64,000 bases of DNA from Seonamhaeicola sp. (lineage in GTDB: Bacteria > Bacteroidota > Bacteroidia > Flavobacteriales > Flavobacteriaceae). Made by a program: the position numbers and the translations under genes. The notes under the pieces were generated by a model. It was not told the DNA's origin and did no database searches. It worked only from the letters and a program-made list of their open reading frames with translations. The stretch is from the NCBI RefSeq assembly GCF_028281565.1, contig NZ_JANQJQ010000042.1, positions 1 through 64,000 of the forward strand, in the 5' to 3' direction. Positions 60,844-64,000 of the stretch are shown piece after piece. Position 1 is the first letter of the stretch, and each line of letters opens with the position of its first letter.

Positions 60844-61680
60844 ATGAAAAGTAGAAAATACTTTTTGTTAAACTATGTTTTCGTATTTGGAGTTATTTTG
60901 TTATTCCTGAATGACCACTTTTTGAAGTATCAGTTTTCAAACTGGTTTACAGGAAAGTTGTCTGATTTTATAGGGTTACTCATTTTTCCATGTTTTCTGT
61001 CATTCATCTTTCCTAATAGAATAAAGTTGAATGTTGTTTTTACGGGATTATTCTTTGTATTTTGGAAATCTTCATATTCACAGGGACTTATTGAATTTTA
61101 TAATTCTATAGCACTAATTAAAATAACAAGAGTAGTGGATTATTCTGATTTGATAGCACTGTTAGTTCTGCCGTTATCATACTATCTTTTAACAAATAAG
61201 GACATTTTAAGTCGATATGCCTTCGGAAAAATTGAGATTAATCCACTTGTTGTTTTATTACCAGCAATAATTGTTTTTATGGCAACGTCACCTCCTTATT
61301 GGCACGGGTTTAGATATTCGGAAGGAGATATTCAATTCTTTAAAAACACAATTAAGGTAAGGATGAGTCAAGAAGATGTATTGAAAACAATGGAAAGGTA
61401 TAATATTGAAGCTGTTATTGATACGTCATATAAAGATAACCCATATAGTGATGGTCCTATACAAAAAATGGGTTTTTATCATATAAACGAACTTGTAATA
61501 GATACGGACACAATTATAGATTTAAAGTTTTCAATGGTATCTTTTAAAGAGGATAAGACGAAAATTTTTATAAATGCGATGAAGGTTTCAGAAGATATTA
61601 AAGAAGATGAAGTGAAAGGTGAACTAAGGAAATATTACAAAAAACTGCTTCGAAAGTATATTAAAAAAAGCTTGAAATAG
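60844..61680 (+). CDS. Hypothetical membrane protein with C-terminal soluble domain
   Basis: A 278-residue protein. The first 160 residues contain about five TM helices, and the last 120 are soluble and mixed alpha/beta (YNIEAVIDTSYKDNP, MGFYHINELVIDTDTIIDL, KYYKKLLRKYIKKSLK). No family recognised. Monocistronic, between two REP units. Confidence 0.55.
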   Translation: MKSRKYFLLNYVFVFGVILLFLNDHFLKYQFSNWFTGKLSDFIGLLIFPCFLSFIFPNRIKLNVVFTGLFFVFWKSSYSQGLIEFYNSIALIKITRVVDYSDLIALLVLPLSYYLLTNKDILSRYAFGKIEINPLVVLLPAIIVFMATSPPYWHGFRYSEGDIQFFKNTIKVRMSQEDVLKTMERYNIEAVIDTSYKDNPYSDGPIQKMGFYHINELVIDTDTIIDLKFSMVSFKEDKTKIFINAMKVSEDIKEDEVKGELRKYYKKLLRKYIKKSLK

Positions 61681-61714
61681 TCTTAGTTATTCCTATTTCT
61701 GTGTTGATGACCGG

Positions 61715-62410
61715 CTAACTCAATCGCGCCAAATAATCAAAATGATCTCCTTCAAGAATCAATTCACATTCTAAACTAACGGTTTTGCAAGCCAGTTTTA
61801 AAGTATTGAAATCTAAATACAACCATTTCATTGGTATTTCCTTTTCACCTTTATAGCTGATAAAATAATCCAGTTCGCCATAGTAGTCTGCATTGGTATC
61901 AATCCAGAAGCCGCCGTCTTCATCTTCGTACATATATTTAATATCAGACGAGTCAATAAGAATTTGTCCGTTAGGATTCAACAGGCTTTTCAGATGCTTT
62001 AAATATTGAGAAACCTGATTTAATTCTTGAAAAATACCTGTTCCATTCATCAATAACAAAATAGAGTCAAACGCTTCGGTTTCGTCAAGTAAATTTAAAA
62101 CTTCGGAATTTTTAATCCCTCTTTGTTTAGCAACTTCAATTGCTCTTTCGGATATATCAATGGCTTTGACGTTGAGCCCTTTCTTTTGTAAATACAAACT
62201 ATGGCTCCCGGAACCACAACCAACATCCAGTACGTTTCCTTTAGCTAGTTGTAAAGCCCGTTGTTCCAGTTTTGGCATGTCTGTAAAGCTTCTAAACAAA
62301 TAGGGTAGAGGTAACACATCCTCATCAGAAATACTGGTAGACGTCATGATATCTTCGGTGTAATGGCCGTTGTGATAGTCTAATAGGGCTTTTCCGAAAA
62401 TGTCTTTCAT
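61715..62410 (-). CDS. Class I SAM-dependent methyltransferase
   Basis: A 231-residue methyltransferase with motif I GNVLDVGCGSGSHSLYLQKK (about 69-88) and AIDISERAIEVAKQRG. The N-terminal HNGHYTEDIMTSTSISDEDV region is typical of small stand-alone flavobacterial members. Substrate unknown. Confidence 0.88.
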   Translation of the reverse strand: MKDIFGKALLDYHNGHYTEDIMTSTSISDEDVLPLPYLFRSFTDMPKLEQRALQLAKGNVLDVGCGSGSHSLYLQKKGLNVKAIDISERAIEVAKQRGIKNSEVLNLLDETEAFDSILLLMNGTGIFQELNQVSQYLKHLKSLLNPNGQILIDSSDIKYMYEDEDGGFWIDTNADYYGELDYFISYKGEKEIPMKWLYLDFNTLKLACKTVSLECELILEGDHFDYLARLS

Positions 62411-62419
62411 ATTCCTTTT

Positions 62420-62446
62420 TTGTCATTCCCGCGAAGGCGGGAATCT
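62420..62446. repeat. REP palindrome, GIY-YIG-cassette type
   Basis: TTGTCATTCCCGCGAAGGCGGGAATCT: ATTCCCGC-GAAG-GCGGGAAT, identical in core to the copy at 60800. A solo copy upstream of a methyltransferase. Confidence 0.85.
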
Positions 62447-62472
62447 ATTTTAGTAGCTTTAGATAGTTAATT

Positions 62473-62499
62473 GCACTTCGACTGCGCTTAGTGTGACAA
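62473..62499. repeat. REP-like unit, TGTCAT/CGACTGCGC type
   Basis: GCACTTCGACTGCGCTTAGTGTGAC, an inverted relative of the CTTCGACTGCGCTCAGCATGAC unit at 21201-21224; the family can thus occur in opposite orientation about 30 nt from a first type. Confidence 0.55.
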
Positions 62500-62560
62500 G
62501 TGTATCAAAAACCTAACTGTTCTATAAGGTCTAATTAATCTAATTGTCTAATTTTACACC

Positions 62561-63052
62561 ATGCAAGACATTATTGATAATCTTCCAAAGCTCGCCAAAG
62601 ATAAACATAACGAGAACAAAAAGTTCTTTCAGAAGCTCAAAAAGAAACCACCAAAAAATCTGGATTATATCATGCAGGAGTTGCATGAAGAAGAATTTGA
62701 GCAAACCGATTGTTTAGAGTGCGCCAATTGCTGTAAAACTACAGGACCATTGTTTACCGATAAAGATATTGAGCGCATCGCCAAGTTTTTCAGGCAAAAA
62801 CCACAGCAATTTGTTGAACAATATTTGCGTATGGATGAAGATAACGATTATGTATTGCAAAGTGTCCCATGTACGTTTTTAGGAGCTGACAATTATTGCT
62901 CCATTTACGAGGTGCGCCCTAAAGCGTGCCGAGAATTTCCGCATACCGATAGAAAAAAATTTCAACAAATTTCAAGTCTTACCTTAAAAAATGTAGCAAT
63001 TTGCCCTGCAGCCTTTAATATCGTGGAGGCCATGAAAAGGCAAATAAAATAG
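62561..63052 (+). CDS. YkgJ family zinc/iron-chelating cysteine cluster protein
   Basis: A 163-residue protein with the YkgJ cysteine signature: DCLECANCCKTTGPLFTDKD (CxxCxxCC, about 53-60), CTFLGADNYCSIYEVRPKAC (CxxxxxxxxC and C) and a late CPAAFNIVE. Coordinates a Zn2+ or Fe-S-like centre; precise role unknown. Confidence 0.9.
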   Translation: MQDIIDNLPKLAKDKHNENKKFFQKLKKKPPKNLDYIMQELHEEEFEQTDCLECANCCKTTGPLFTDKDIERIAKFFRQKPQQFVEQYLRMDEDNDYVLQSVPCTFLGADNYCSIYEVRPKACREFPHTDRKKFQQISSLTLKNVAICPAAFNIVEAMKRQIK

Positions 63053-63117
63053 CAAAGAATAATTATGCATGCATAATTTATTAGAGTGTTGTATATTTAA
63101 TGCTAAATAAAGGGTAA

Positions 63118-63960
63118 ATGGAAACACTTTTAAACTATTTTGAAACTATTCCTTCTCTTCACCGAGGAATCATTATTGTTGGTGGTTTAACTTTCTTTTG
63201 GTTGGTTGAAGGTATGATGCCCTTATTTGGCAAACCCTATAAAAAGTGGAAACATGCCATACCCAATATTTTCTTTACTATAACAACCATATTGATTAAT
63301 ATGCCATTGGCATTTTTGTTTTTAAAATCTTCAAATTGGGTCATGGATAATGATTTTGGAATTCTAAATTGGCTGCCTGAAATGCCTTTGTGGCTATATA
63401 CGGTTGTTGGAATATTTTTAATTGATTTTATAGGAGCCTATTTGCCACACCTAATAGAACACAAAGTAAAACCATTGTGGATGATACATTTGGTACACCA
63501 CACTGATCATAATGTAGATACAACTACGGCCAACAGACACCATCCTTTAGAAAGTATTATCAGGTATATTTTTACACTGTCCGGTATTTTTATAATAGGG
63601 ACACCTATAGCTTTGGTTTTGTTGTACCAATCGTTGTCAGTCCTTGCTACACAATTTAATCACGCAAACATAAAGTTGCCGAAACGTATCGATAAAGCCA
63701 TTAGTTATATTTTAGTATCACCTGATATGCATAAGGTACATCATCATTACAGGCTGCCTTATACCGATTCCAATTATGGCAATATTTTTTCGGTTTGGGA
63801 CCGACTTTTAGGGACGTACATGGAGCTTGACAGGGAAAAATTGGTTTATGGTGTGGATGTATTTCCTGATAAACAGAAAAATGGGCATATAGGTGAGTTA
63901 TTAAAACAGCCTTTTCAGAAATATGAAAAGCCAACTATAACACCCGATGAGGATTTATAA
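63118..63960 (+). CDS. Sterol desaturase / fatty acid hydroxylase family protein
   Basis: A 280-residue membrane protein with four to five TM helices and the histidine box motifs of non-haem di-iron hydroxylases: HLIEH, HLVHHTDHNVDTTTANRHH, and MHKVHHHY. It should use O2 to hydroxylate or desaturate a lipid. In flavobacteria such enzymes may act on membrane lipids; substrate is unknown. Its stop overlaps the start of a further lipoprotein gene by 14 nt. Confidence 0.9.
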   Translation: METLLNYFETIPSLHRGIIIVGGLTFFWLVEGMMPLFGKPYKKWKHAIPNIFFTITTILINMPLAFLFLKSSNWVMDNDFGILNWLPEMPLWLYTVVGIFLIDFIGAYLPHLIEHKVKPLWMIHLVHHTDHNVDTTTANRHHPLESIIRYIFTLSGIFIIGTPIALVLLYQSLSVLATQFNHANIKLPKRIDKAISYILVSPDMHKVHHHYRLPYTDSNYGNIFSVWDRLLGTYMELDREKLVYGVDVFPDKQKNGHIGELLKQPFQKYEKPTITPDEDL

Positions 63961-64000
63961 ATTAGTCATTATTTCTTTGCTACTTTTTTTAATGAACTGT
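63947..64000 (+). CDS. Lipoprotein, N-terminal signal only (truncated by window end)
   Basis: From ATG 63947, overlapping the end of the hydroxylase gene by 14 nt, the frame reads MRIYKLVIISLLLFLMNC, a textbook lipoprotein signal peptide whose last codon in the window is the lipobox cysteine. The coupling suggests a shared operon with the hydroxylase. The mature protein lies outside the window. Confidence 0.6.
   Translation, partial: MRIYKLVIISLLLFLMNC

Overview
The window is a stretch of an AT-rich Bacteroidota chromosome, almost certainly a member of the Flavobacteriaceae. The evidence is mutually consistent: a tmRNA with the tag GENNYALAA, promoters of the Bacteroidota form TTTG/TTG-N18-20-TAnnTTTG, a type IX secretion (T9SS) C-terminal sorting domain, many lipoproteins, and gene families typical of flavobacteria (DUF4920, DUF1684, peptidase M49, CreD with an HTH_34 regulator). 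No phage, plasmid, classical IS element, rRNA or CRISPR array was seen.

Layout. 1-895: 5' part of an MFS efflux pump behind a leader-peptide attenuator. 1193-7349: lipoproteins, an SDR/AraC pair with a direct-repeat operator, a fluoride channel, a SRPBCC/GyrI protein and a dipeptidyl peptidase III. 7686-12896: a translationally coupled operon (membrane protein, trypsin-like protease, unknown protein, TPR histidine kinase, LuxR-type regulator) plus an outer-membrane-like protein. The two promoters of this locus share a palindrome at identical spacing from the -7 box. 13054-18787: housekeeping genes (MazG-like pyrophosphohydrolase, IlvE, MnmD, TrmL) and a secreted T9SS protein. 18814-26384: a complete trpEGDCFBA operon with promoter, leader peptide (three tandem Trp codons) and attenuator, interrupted by two GIY-YIG nuclease cassettes. 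26588-31471: redox lipoprotein, rhodanese pair and a 34-residue-repeat coiled-coil protein. 31510-31902: tmRNA. 32110-41960: lysine/alanine dehydrogenase-like enzyme, B12-radical SAM locus, CreD operon with a shared palindromic operator, KdsA, TypA/BipA. 42136-55027: a surface-polysaccharide cluster with two paralogous flippases, genes for a dTDP-3-acetamido-3,6-dideoxyhexose, and many glycosyltransferases on both strands. 55030-63960: FtsE-like ATPase, a 1009-residue TPR protein, an outer-membrane barrel, methyltransferase, YkgJ protein, sterol-desaturase family protein and the start of a lipoprotein.

The most striking structure is a family of short palindromes (outer ends TGTCAT and ATCT) scattered through the window. 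Two copies of a small GIY-YIG endonuclease gene sit exactly between inverted copies of this palindrome, with an identical 12-nt gap to the start codon, and both lie inside the trp operon. This looks like a nuclease/REP mobile pair. Solo copies also lie inside mnmD as translated sequence and form the 3' end of trpF. Other notable signals are regulatory: two attenuators with sequence-visible alternative pairings, and three operator/regulator pairings.
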